DNA from: SZUA-37 sp964472525
GTDB taxonomy: Bacteria > Pseudomonadota > Gammaproteobacteria > UBA6429 > Thiohalophilaceae
Assembly (NCBI GenBank): GCA_964472525.1
Contig: CAYYLL010000012.1
Span: 13,147-77,146 of the forward strand
Length of the DNA stretch: 64,000 bases
Reading direction: 5' to 3'
In this document: positions 1 through 7,644 of the stretch, one piece after another
How the letters are laid out: every line of letters begins with the position of its first letter
How positions within the stretch are numbered: position 1 is the first letter of the stretch
Program-made: the position numbers and the translations under genes
Notes under the pieces: generated by a model
The model's input: only the letters and a program-made list of their open reading frames with translations
What the model was told of the DNA's origin: nothing
Databases searched by the model: none

Positions 1-714
1 GTTCAGCATGGCGTTAATGATGCCACCTTGAATATGAAAGGTTTGGTAGAACAAGCGAATGGTGGTACCTTATTTTTGGATGATATTGGGAACCTTTCTG
101 AAGATACACAAGTTAAACTGTTGCGAGTACTCGACGATAAATATATCCAACGTGTTGGTAGTACCACCCAAATTCCTATTGATATTCGTGTTATTTCGGC
201 TAGTCATGATGATATCGATTTGCTTGTGCAGCAAGGAAAAATAAGAACAGATTTTTACAGTCGTTTAAGTGTTGTTAGCGTGATGGTGCCATCATTAGAT
301 GAACGTCGTGATGATATACCTGCTTTAGTTGAATCATTTGTGCTTGAGTTTGCCGAGCGTTATAACCGTAAAGTACAGGGTTATGACAGCGTTTCATTGC
401 ATCGCCTTTGTCAAGCAAACTGGAGCGGGAACGTACGCGCATTACGTAATGCCGTTGAGCGTAGTATTATTTTAGCTGATGGGCCAATACTAAAATGGCA
501 ATCGGATGCAGACACGCTACCTGAGGATAATGGTATCTTGCAGTTCTCAAGTGATGAGTTTGTGTCACTCGTTGAGCTTGAATATGAATACATTAGCCAT
601 GTTTTAAATTGTTTTAAGGGCAAAAAAACCAAGGTTGCTAAAATCCTTGGGATTGATAAAACCACGCTATGGCGGAAGCTAAGACGCTATGATAATAGTG
701 ATGAGCACATCTAA
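1..714 (+). CDS. AAA+ enhancer-binding-type regulator, C-terminal part (5' end outside window)
   Basis: The frame is open from base 1, so the gene begins upstream. What is visible is the second half of an NtrC-type AAA+ domain: Walker B (GGTLFLDDIG), sensor I (VISASHDD), an arginine-finger segment (RTDFYSRL) and sensor II (WSGNVRALRNAVE). A Fis-type helix-turn-helix (KVAKILGIDKTTLWRKL) ends the protein. By register with NtrC, the sigma-54-contacting GAFTGA loop falls on HGVNDA and is almost entirely lost. The ATPase core and DNA-binding end look intact. The protein may therefore act without sigma-54, as TyrR does, or may have diverged. The N-terminal sensory part is unseen, so the signal is unknown. 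Confidence 0.85.
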   Translation, partial: VQHGVNDATLNMKGLVEQANGGTLFLDDIGNLSEDTQVKLLRVLDDKYIQRVGSTTQIPIDIRVISASHDDIDLLVQQGKIRTDFYSRLSVVSVMVPSLDERRDDIPALVESFVLEFAERYNRKVQGYDSVSLHRLCQANWSGNVRALRNAVERSIILADGPILKWQSDADTLPEDNGILQFSSDEFVSLVELEYEYISHVLNCFKGKKTKVAKILGIDKTTLWRKLRRYDNSDEHI

Positions 715-925
715 TTCATTAAATGCTAATAAACTTAAGTGTGCATTTTGCATCGCTTATACGATTAGGATTAACTAAAGATTTCAAGCACTTATCTTTA
801 TAGGGGGTAGTGCATGGAAATACATGGACAAACTTGTTTACATCATGGATAGATTTTTGTTGTAATTAACGTGTTAGTCAATAACACAAAATTAAATAGG
901 TTGTAAAACCTGAGAGGAGAATTAA

Positions 926-1393
926 ATGAAATTATCAATAACTAAAGCACTGGTTCTTGCGGCTGCATTAATCGGTTTATCTGTATCAGCGGTTCAAGCA
1001 GGTAATGCTAAAAATGGCTATAACAAACAAAAAGTTGTTTATCACGTTAACAATATTCATACAGCAACAGGTGCATTACGTAATGTTAAAAATCACTTAA
1101 ATGCTGTTGGTGATAAAAACCTTGATATTATTGTTGTTACACACAGCAGTGGCGCTTTTGCCTTAGTTGATGGCTCTATGGGCAAGAAAAATAAGAAAGG
1201 TAAAGTTTATAACTTTACTGATACGATTGCTGCTCTTGCTAACCGTGGTGTTCGCTTTCAAATTTGTGCAAACACTATTCGTGGTAAGCATATCAATAAA
1301 AATAAAATCAACGAAAATGCAGAAATTGTACCTTCAGGTGTAGCACAAATTGCTGATCTTGAACAAAAAGGTTACCTGTATATTAAACCTTAA
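926..1393 (+). CDS. exported DsrE/DsrF-like family protein
   Basis: 155 residues. A Sec signal peptide occupies about residues 1-25 (hydrophobic run, AVQA|GN cleavage), followed by a DsrE-type alpha/beta domain. The family-typical motif around the single cysteine, FQICANTIRG with Cys114, resembles the position used for sulfur relay in DsrE/TusD proteins. A GAGGAG ribosome site precedes the ATG at 926. The next genes on the opposite strand are soxYZ, which fits periplasmic sulfur chemistry. Whether this protein carries sulfane sulfur is inference; many exported DsrE-like proteins have no assigned role. A strong hairpin terminator follows, so it appears to be a single-gene transcript. Confidence 0.8.
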   Translation: MKLSITKALVLAAALIGLSVSAVQAGNAKNGYNKQKVVYHVNNIHTATGALRNVKNHLNAVGDKNLDIIVVTHSSGAFALVDGSMGKKNKKGKVYNFTDTIAALANRGVRFQICANTIRGKHINKNKINENAEIVPSGVAQIADLEQKGYLYIKP

Positions 1394-1417
1394 TCGGGTT
1401 TAATTTTGTAGGATATT

Positions 1418-1445
1418 AAACGAGTGCTATCGCACTCGTTTTTTT
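1418..1445 (+). terminator. Rho-independent terminator of the DsrE-like gene
   Basis: A perfect 10-bp stem (AAACGAGTGC / GCACTCGTTT) with the 4-base loop TATC runs into a T tract, 24 bases after the stop codon. Confidence 0.9.
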
Positions 1446-1481
1446 AGGCCTAAATTTTTTACTAGAGAATTCAGTGTATAA

Positions 1482-1509
1482 AAAAACACGCCGATAATAG
1501 CGTGTTTTT
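1482..1509 (-). terminator. Rho-independent terminator of soxYZ
   Basis: A perfect 10-bp stem (AAAAACACGC / GCGTGTTTTT) with an 8-base loop lies just beyond the soxZ stop on the minus strand. The stem ends in T on both strands, so it could also back up termination from the plus-strand gene. Confidence 0.85.
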
Positions 1510-1529
1510 ATGGGGGAGGGAGGTTGGTT

Positions 1530-1847
1530 TTAACTAATTTTAATTTCTTTCCCGCCTTTGTCTCCAGTGTTATCGACCCATGAAATTTTTAATGTGTCAC
1601 CCTTCTTCGCACCACTGAATCTGAATGAAATAAAAGGGTTTTTGGAAACGCCCGGCCCCCAGTAGCATGTTAAAACAAGTTGTCCATTATGCTCACATTT
1701 TACTTCGGTGATATAGTGTGCAGGAATCTTTTTCCCCGTTGCTTTATCTTTGCGTAGACCTGTTTCCATTGGATGGAAGATAATTGCTTTAACGGTTGCT
1801 TTATTGTCTTTAACCCAAGCACGTATTTTCATTTTCTTTTTAGCCAT
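1530..1847 (-). CDS. soxZ: SoxZ, thiosulfate-oxidation carrier partner
   Basis: 105 residues, the usual SoxZ size, with no signal peptide. It has the SoxZ immunoglobulin-like fold pattern: IRAWVKDNKATVKAIIFHPMETG near the start, HYITEVKCEHNG, then FRFSGAKKGDTLKISWVDN. SoxZ forms a heterodimer with SoxY and is exported with it by the Tat route. The dimer carries the sulfur substrate for the Sox system in the periplasm. It lies directly downstream of soxY, 53 bases away, with an AGGAAA ribosome site. No soxA, soxX, soxB or soxCD lies in this window, so this is a detached soxYZ pair, as is common in sulfur-storing gammaproteobacteria. Confidence 0.95.
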   Translation of the reverse strand: MAKKKMKIRAWVKDNKATVKAIIFHPMETGLRKDKATGKKIPAHYITEVKCEHNGQLVLTCYWGPGVSKNPFISFRFSGAKKGDTLKISWVDNTGDKGGKEIKIS

Positions 1848-1900
1848 AATCTTTTCCTATATTTCCTAAATAGTATTAGCCGTTTATTGATATGTGCGAA

Positions 1901-2371
1901 TTAACCGCCACAACCGCCTAGGGTTACTTTTACGGCTTTTTTAGCTTTGTATGTTTTGCCACCTGCTTTTATATAAACCAAAATATCAGATGTTTTTGCC
2001 ATTTTAAGTCGAGTTGTTACAAATCCATCTGTATTGGCAGCAAGGTCATAGCTTGCGGATAATGGTGATGGGTTAACGGGTACAAAAAGACTAATTGATT
2101 CAGTATTTGGGATTTTTGATTTGACAGTGACAGAAACAACGGCACCATTTTCTGCAATATCCGGTGCTTCAACAACAATGTCTTTGCTGTCAGAGGCCTT
2201 AGTGCTTCCAATGATAGCGTTTATTGCCGCATCAACTTTTTTAGCTTTAAATGCTTTGGTCGGCCATGCAGCTAAAACAGTTGAAGGGGTTAGAAGCCCT
2301 GCGCTAGCGGCAACGGCGACTGTCCCTGCAGCCATAGTGGCTGATAAAAAGGTTCGACGCTGTGTATTCAT
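1901..2371 (-). CDS. soxY: SoxY, sulfur-carrier protein with C-terminal GGCGG
   Basis: 156 residues. A twin-arginine signal (RR at 5-6, QRRTFLSA) is followed by a hydrophobic stretch ending near residue 34. The mature protein ends in the diagnostic GGCGG motif, where Cys154 covalently binds thiosulfate-derived sulfur. It is the first gene of the soxYZ operon, with a GAGGAG ribosome site before the ATG at 2371. The mature part is lysine-rich and slightly longer than many SoxY proteins but shows no missing element. Confidence 0.96.
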   Translation of the reverse strand: MNTQRRTFLSATMAAGTVAVAASAGLLTPSTVLAAWPTKAFKAKKVDAAINAIIGSTKASDSKDIVVEAPDIAENGAVVSVTVKSKIPNTESISLFVPVNPSPLSASYDLAANTDGFVTTRLKMAKTSDILVYIKAGGKTYKAKKAVKVTLGGCGG

Positions 2372-2636
2372 AAATTATACTCCTCTACGCGAATAGTCAC
2401 GGGTTGTAATTATATTTTGATATTGCACTTTATCATATCGGCTGAAAAACGCAGTTCTTTAATGAGTTGCTTGAATTTTAAGCCTAATTTATTTGCAAAA
2501 TGCACTATTTATTCTGTTATCGCGCTTTAGTCCTGTTTTCTTCCTTTTTGTTCGCTGAAAATATAAATAAAAGCTAAATTAATCATAAAACTACTTGTCA
2601 ATTTTTCGACACATCGATACAATGCGCTCCTTCTGA

Positions 2637-2713
<77 letters not shown>

Positions 2714-2723
2714 AATTAAAGTT

Positions 2724-2770
2724 AGGGTTTTCAGTAGGTTATAACTTATTGGAAACCCTTTTTTATTTTA
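2724..2770 (+). terminator. terminator after tRNA-fMet
   Basis: A 7-bp stem (AGGGTTT / AAACCCT) is followed by a T-rich tract, directly downstream of the tRNA. The loop is long (22 bases), so strength is uncertain. Confidence 0.65.
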
Positions 2771-3014
2771 GTATTTCCTAATTGTGGCAAATTTGAGCCT
2801 TTTAGCTTATATCCTTTTACATTCCCGAGTCACGCAAGCTTATTTGTAAAAGCTGTTTTTAGCTTTGTAACCACCCCTTCAATGACCAATTATTTCTAAA
2901 GCCTAATGTTGTATTGCCGACAGGTGATTAGGCTACTACTTATATTTAACGATTCGGTGAGTATTTTATTGTCGTGCTAAGACGATAAAATCATATGATG
3001 GGGATCTGAGCTTT

Positions 3015-4310
3015 GTGAACAGCAAGAAAAATCCTATAAAAAACAGCGTATTCTTTCGTTTAAATGTATTTACAATTTTAACGCTTGTTATTCTGGTCAT
3101 TTTCACCATTAGTGTGACAAAAATAATTGTTAGGCCGCAACTGGAATCCCGCTTTCGCAATATGGCAAGTCAAGCAGGAGATACGATTCTTGCGGACTTC
3201 ACTACCGATCTCTATAAGGCTAAAACATTATCTAGAGTTATTGCTAACTGGTCGGAGAAGGCAGAGCCGATCACTTCTTTATATAAGCGCACTTTACCAA
3301 TACTGATTGATTTAAAATCGGAAGAAGATTTTATTGCCGGTGGGGGTATTTGGCCAGAGCCATATGCTTTTGACAAAAATGCTGCGCGTCGTAGTTTTTT
3401 CTGGGGACGAAACAAGTCAGGTATTTTAGAATACTTTGATGATTATAATAAAATGGAAGGGACCGGATATCACCATGAGGAATGGTATGTACCCGTAAGA
3501 TTGTTGCCAAAGAATACGGTTTATTGGTCACAAGCATATACTGATCCTTATACCCTACAATCCATGGTTACGTGCAGTACCCCAATCTACATTAAGAATA
3601 AATTTTTTGGTGTTGCAACAATTGATATTAAACTAGATGGCTTACAGAAGAATATCCAACAAGTTGTCTCTGAATTTCATGGCTATGGATTTGTTTTAGA
3701 CCGATTCAATCAAGTAGTTTTTTATTCACGAGAAATAAAGTTACCTAAGAGTAAAATATTTTATGGATATGATGGCATTTTGGAAGTGAGTGCCAGCTAT
3801 AAGCCAGTTATGGATAAGATTTTAAGCTTAGAAACATCATCAGAACAATTCAAAAAAAACCAGAAAGTTCTTATTAATAAGAATAAGGCTTATTTTTTGA
3901 AAAATCTAAATGGGTTATCAGAGAAGAATATAAACTTACTGTCTTTTGATATGGCCAATAAGATTTTATTGGAAGCAGGCACCAGAAATAAATTAATTGA
4001 TCAAATTGAAATTAAAGATGACCCTATTTTAGATGGAGGCTCAACAGCACTTGTTTTTTATATGCCGGAAACAAACTGGAAACTAATACTATTTTTACCT
4101 CAACGTCCTACTGAACTTGCTGTTTCTGAAATTACTAAAGATATAAGCTGGTTTCAATCTATTGCCATTACTTTAATGTTTTTAAGTGGTGTCTGGTTAA
4201 TGTATCTGCTAATAGTAAAGCCTTTAAAACAAATGATATCCCAGCTAAAGAATAGTGTCATTGAAAAAGAGGGCGATTTAAGCTTGTTGACAGTAAAAGG
4301 TAAAAGGTAA
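3015..4310 (+). CDS. hybrid sensor kinase, N-terminal half (Cache sensor, TM, partial HAMP), frameshifted
   Basis: GTG start. A membrane segment at about residues 15-38 and a second at about 373-395 enclose a roughly 335-residue extracytoplasmic region of dCache type, with WGRNKSGILEYFDDYN and VRLLPKNTVYWSQAYTDP characteristic of these ligand-binding folds. The HAMP linker starts (KPLKQMISQLKNSV) but the frame hits TAA at 4308-4310 inside three 7-bp repeats. Removing one repeat restores reading into a PAS-HisKA-HATPase protein of about 823 residues ending at 5493. The ligand is unknown. As it stands, this half encodes a truncated membrane sensor. Confidence 0.85.
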   Translation: MNSKKNPIKNSVFFRLNVFTILTLVILVIFTISVTKIIVRPQLESRFRNMASQAGDTILADFTTDLYKAKTLSRVIANWSEKAEPITSLYKRTLPILIDLKSEEDFIAGGGIWPEPYAFDKNAARRSFFWGRNKSGILEYFDDYNKMEGTGYHHEEWYVPVRLLPKNTVYWSQAYTDPYTLQSMVTCSTPIYIKNKFFGVATIDIKLDGLQKNIQQVVSEFHGYGFVLDRFNQVVFYSREIKLPKSKIFYGYDGILEVSASYKPVMDKILSLETSSEQFKKNQKVLINKNKAYFLKNLNGLSEKNINLLSFDMANKILLEAGTRNKLIDQIEIKDDPILDGGSTALVFYMPETNWKLILFLPQRPTELAVSEITKDISWFQSIAITLMFLSGVWLMYLLIVKPLKQMISQLKNSVIEKEGDLSLLTVKGKR

Positions 4311-4313
4311 AGG
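4293..4313 (+). repeat. 7-bp tandem repeat causing a frameshift in the sensor kinase
   Basis: Two identical copies of GTAAAAG (4293-4299, 4300-4306) and a third variant copy GTAAAGG (4307-4313). With two units instead of three the protein reads ...LLTVKGKGEIAELV, a normal HAMP sequence, and continues to the kinase domains. Three units shift the frame by one base and stop translation at 4308. Confidence 0.95.
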
Positions 4314-5493
4314 GGAAATTGCTGAGCTAGTAACGGCTTTTAATAAGAAAACAGTCAAATTATCAACGGTATTAAAGGAAGTACGAAAACTAGAAGAAGA
4401 AAAAAGTAAACGCTTACTTGATTTTACTCAGTCAATCAATGATGCAATTATTGTAATCAATGATGAAGGGAAAATTGTATTTTGGAATAAATCAGCAAAT
4501 AAAATATTTGGTTATTCAGTTGGTGAAATTTTATATGAAAACATACGATGTATTATTCCAGAAAAATTTCATGCCACTCATGATGCCGAATTAAGAAAAG
4601 CTGTGTTGTCAGGTAAAGTAAAAAATGAATATGCTATTCGTGAGTTGCCAGCCGTTACTAAAAAAGGTAAACATTTATTGGTAGAGTTAACCTTGTCAGT
4701 ATCTATTTCTAATGGTGAACAATTATTTACAGCAATTTTACGAGATATTACTGAACGTAAAAAGGTGGAAAATGACCTTAAAAAAGCCAATCAGAGTAAG
4801 TCTGAATTTTTATCTAATATGTCTCATGAATTAAGAACACCCATGCATGCTATTTTAAGTTATTCAAATTTTGGTCTTAAGCGTATCGATCTGGCAACAC
4901 GTGAAAAATTATCAAATTATTTTCAGCGGATTAATGTTAGTGGTAAGCGGTTATTGCTTTTGTTAAATGATTTACTAGATATGTCAAAATTAGAAGCGGG
5001 AAAAATGAAGTTAACAATCACAATCAGTAGTCTTTATTCATTGATTGAATCCTGTGTTGTTGAAGTTCAAGCCCTAGCGGAAACAAAAGAAATACATATA
5101 CAGATCAGTAATAATGCAAAACAAGATAATGTAGAGATGGATCATGCTCGAATAAGCCAAGTTATTATTAATTTATTATCCAATGCCATTAAATTTACAT
5201 TGAAAAGCTCTTGCATTAAAGTCGTGTTAGATGACAGTGAAATTAATAACAATAAAGCTATTTTACTTTCACTAGAAGATCAGGGGCATGGTATACCTGA
5301 GAATGAATTAAAAACTATTTTTGATAAATTCATTCAAAGTAGTCAAACGAATACGGGAGCGGGTGGTACCGGTTTAGGTTTGGCTATTTGTAAAGAAATT
5401 GTAGAGATTCATCATGGGGAAGTATGGGCAGAAAACTCTTATAATGGGGGAGCTATTTTTTACATGTTGTTACCCCTAAAATATCACAAATAA
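4297..5493 (+). pseudogene. sensor kinase, C-terminal half (HAMP end, PAS, HisKA, HATPase), out of frame with its start
   Basis: This frame opens after a stop at 4294-4296 and has no ATG, GTG or TTG until 4600, well past the HAMP end and most of the PAS domain, so it has no start of its own. It encodes a PAS domain (INDAIIVINDEGKIVFWNKSA), a HisKA segment with phospho-acceptor His in SHELRTP, the N-box NLLSNAIKFT, G1 DQGHGIP and G2 GGTGLGLAI. All catalytic motifs are intact, which argues for a recent or reversible frameshift or a sequence error. A short internal start at 4600-4603 would still give a cytoplasmic kinase fragment. Confidence 0.85.
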
Positions 5494-5559
5494 AATATTG
5501 ATTTTTCGTTCAATGATTTGGTAATCTATTGTTTTAAAATTAAATTTTGTGGTTTTAGT

Positions 5560-5934
5560 ATGGTAAAGCCTAATTTATTCTCAATTATTGAATCACCTCT
5601 GCATCCTAAATGGACAGAAATTTATAATAATAAAAGTATCAATGAAATCCAGTTTAATTCAATGCGTAAAGCGTTAGTGGCTTTAAAGAAAACACCACCT
5701 GATTTTATCGTAGCTGAGTTTTTTTATGGTTATGGCAATAATTATGCGGGAATCAATATTAGCAACCTAGATGTACTGTTGTATAGCTTACAAAAATATG
5801 TGCCGGCTGCAAAAGTGATTGTTCTGGTAGATAAAAAAGAACGAAAATATGTCGACAAGTTAAATGAAATTTTGCCTTTATATGCCATTTTGTCATTTCC
5901 AATTAATGCACATGATATTAATACATTATTATGA
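5560..5934 (+). CDS. small receiver-like protein without the phospho-acceptor Asp
   Basis: 124 residues from the ATG at 5560; a longer reading from TTG 5518 is less likely because those 14 residues have no receiver-like character. The order resembles a response-regulator receiver: PPDFIVAEFF (strand 3, with Glu where the acceptor Asp normally sits), AKVIVLVDKKERKYV (strand 4) and AILSFPINAHDI (strand 5, without the Lys-Pro pair). It lies 66 bases after the kinase and 87 before rfaH on the same strand. I do not recognise a named family. A degenerate receiver or a stand-alone regulator is possible. Confidence 0.6.
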   Translation: MVKPNLFSIIESPLHPKWTEIYNNKSINEIQFNSMRKALVALKKTPPDFIVAEFFYGYGNNYAGINISNLDVLLYSLQKYVPAAKVIVLVDKKERKYVDKLNEILPLYAILSFPINAHDINTLL

Positions 5935-6021
5935 TGAGTGCTTGCGACTATGCTATGATTAATGTATATATTTTAATTAATATGAACGACTTACAGTCAG
6001 TACACCCGAGATCGAGCAAGA

Positions 6022-6546
6022 ATGAAATACGCTGAACAACTTTCAAATAAATCGTGGTATTTAGTTTATACAAAGCCGCGTCAGGAAAAGTTAGCTCAGG
6101 AAAATTTAGAACGTCAGGGATATATGACGTATCTCCCACTTATTCAGAAGAAACGAAAACGCAATGGCAAGCGTACTGCTACTGTTGAAGCCTTTTTCCC
6201 GCGTTATTTATTTATTTCGTTGAATACTACAACAGATAATTGGTCTCCTATTCGTTCAACATTGGGAGTGGCTAATATTGTACGTTTTACGCAATATCCA
6301 AGCATTGTTTCAGATGACTTAATCTCTTTATTGATGTCACAAGAAAATCCTGATACGGGACTGTATGATGAGGACTTTGGTTTTAAACCAGGTGAAAGTG
6401 TCCGCATTACCGATGGGGCTCTGGCCGGGTATGAAGGTTTTTTCAAGGCGCGCTCAGGGGAAGAACGAGTGATTGTATTGCTGAATGTGATGGGTAATCA
6501 AACAGCAGTAAAGGTTGAAATGGATACTCTTGAACGTGTTACCTAG
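6022..6546 (+). CDS. rfaH: RfaH-type transcription antitermination factor
   Basis: 174 residues with an N-terminal NGN domain (WYLVYTKPRQEKLAQENLERQGY) and a C-terminal KOW domain (GESVRITDGALAGYEGFF). RfaH, a NusG paralogue, is recruited at ops sites and helps RNA polymerase and ribosomes traverse long cell-surface polysaccharide operons. The gene heads the glycan cluster running to 13656, the context expected for RfaH in many gammaproteobacteria. I did not find a convincing ops element between here and the next genes. A housekeeping NusG is not in the window. Confidence 0.88.
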   Translation: MKYAEQLSNKSWYLVYTKPRQEKLAQENLERQGYMTYLPLIQKKRKRNGKRTATVEAFFPRYLFISLNTTTDNWSPIRSTLGVANIVRFTQYPSIVSDDLISLLMSQENPDTGLYDEDFGFKPGESVRITDGALAGYEGFFKARSGEERVIVLLNVMGNQTAVKVEMDTLERVT

Positions 6547-6587
6547 TGTTAATATTTTAGGATAAAAACATCAATATTTTTACACAA

Positions 6588-7625
6588 GTGGATAATTCAC
6601 ATATTGTCTTTACACTTTTAGCTATTAGTTTTTTATCCTGTCTGTTGACTTATTTGCTGATAAAGACAAGTCATAAATTGGGAATTATGGATATCCCCAA
6701 TCAGCGGTCGCTGCATACTATTCCAACACCTCGAACGGGTGGGTTAGCTGTTTTATTTGCAGTATCGGTTGGTTTTTTTATTTTTTATGATGAAATTAAT
6801 ATTGGATTGTTATCGATGCTCCCTTATGGCTTAGTCATTCTGGCTATCGCTTTTGTTGATGATATCTACTCTATTTCTGCATTATTGAGATTTACTCTGC
6901 AAATAGTGGTGGCTCTTGTGTTTGTCTTGAATGGGCTCAATTTAGACATTCTGAGTTTGCCGGGACTGGATATACCTTTAAATAATTTTATGGCAAGTAC
7001 CGTGACGGTTATTTTTATCGTCTGGGTGGTTAATTTATACAATTTTATGGACGGAATGGATGGTTTTGCGGGTGGTATGGCTATAATCGGTTTTAGTACC
7101 TTCGCGATACTTTCTGTTATGCAAGGTGATACCAATTTTGCGATTCTAAACTTGGTTGTTGTGGCGGCAGCATTTGGTTTTATAATTTTTAATTTGCCTC
7201 CAGCCAAAATTTTTTTAGGTGATGTTGGATCAACGCTGTTTGGTACATTAGTTGCTTTATTTATTTTATGGGCGGATGTTACACATGTTTTTCCTGCATG
7301 GTTGGGGGTTATCGTCTTTATGCCTTTTTTCCTTGATGCATCGGTAACACTTTGTAAGCGGGTATTAAAAAAGGAAAAGGTTTGGCAAGCGCATCGTTCA
7401 CATTACTATCAACGGTTAGTATTATTAGGGTTAGGGCATAAGAAAACATTAATGCTGGAATATATTTGGATGCTGAGCTGTTCTCTGGTTAGCATCGCCC
7501 TTTTGGAAAATAGTAATGGAATGGTACAATTTTTGGTACTTACTTTATTTATAGTGTTATCTACTACGGTATTAGTCTATATTGATATAAAGACTAAAAA
7601 TTGTAAAATAACAAGTACAGAATAA
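6588..7625 (+). CDS. undecaprenyl-phosphate sugar-1-phosphate transferase (WecA/WbpL family)
   Basis: 345 residues of polytopic membrane protein, about ten helices. Family motifs are present: DIPNQRSLHTIPTPRTGG at the N-terminus, FVDD (about residue 90), NLYNFMDGMDG with Mg/substrate-binding Asp residues, FLGDVGST, and a late HRSHYYQRL motif. The enzyme transfers a sugar-1-phosphate, typically an N-acetylated hexosamine, from UDP-sugar to undecaprenyl phosphate and so initiates O-antigen or exopolysaccharide repeat synthesis at the inner membrane. The GTG start at 6588 lacks a clear ribosome site, so the start is uncertain. The neighbouring dehydratase suggests a dideoxy N-acetylhexosamine substrate. 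Confidence 0.88.
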   Translation: MDNSHIVFTLLAISFLSCLLTYLLIKTSHKLGIMDIPNQRSLHTIPTPRTGGLAVLFAVSVGFFIFYDEINIGLLSMLPYGLVILAIAFVDDIYSISALLRFTLQIVVALVFVLNGLNLDILSLPGLDIPLNNFMASTVTVIFIVWVVNLYNFMDGMDGFAGGMAIIGFSTFAILSVMQGDTNFAILNLVVVAAAFGFIIFNLPPAKIFLGDVGSTLFGTLVALFILWADVTHVFPAWLGVIVFMPFFLDASVTLCKRVLKKEKVWQAHRSHYYQRLVLLGLGHKKTLMLEYIWMLSCSLVSIALLENSNGMVQFLVLTLFIVLSTTVLVYIDIKTKNCKITSTE

Positions 7626-7644
7626 AAGTCGGAGATAGGTCTGG

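Noticed and set aside
820..850. Sigma-54 promoter upstream of the DsrE-like gene
   Set aside because: TGGACAAACTTGTTT lacks correct spacing between GG and GC elements.
814..852. Possible 12-residue leader peptide before the DsrE-like gene, with a GGGGG ribosome site
   Set aside because: Single short frame with no amino-acid bias or attenuator structure, so it cannot be distinguished from chance.
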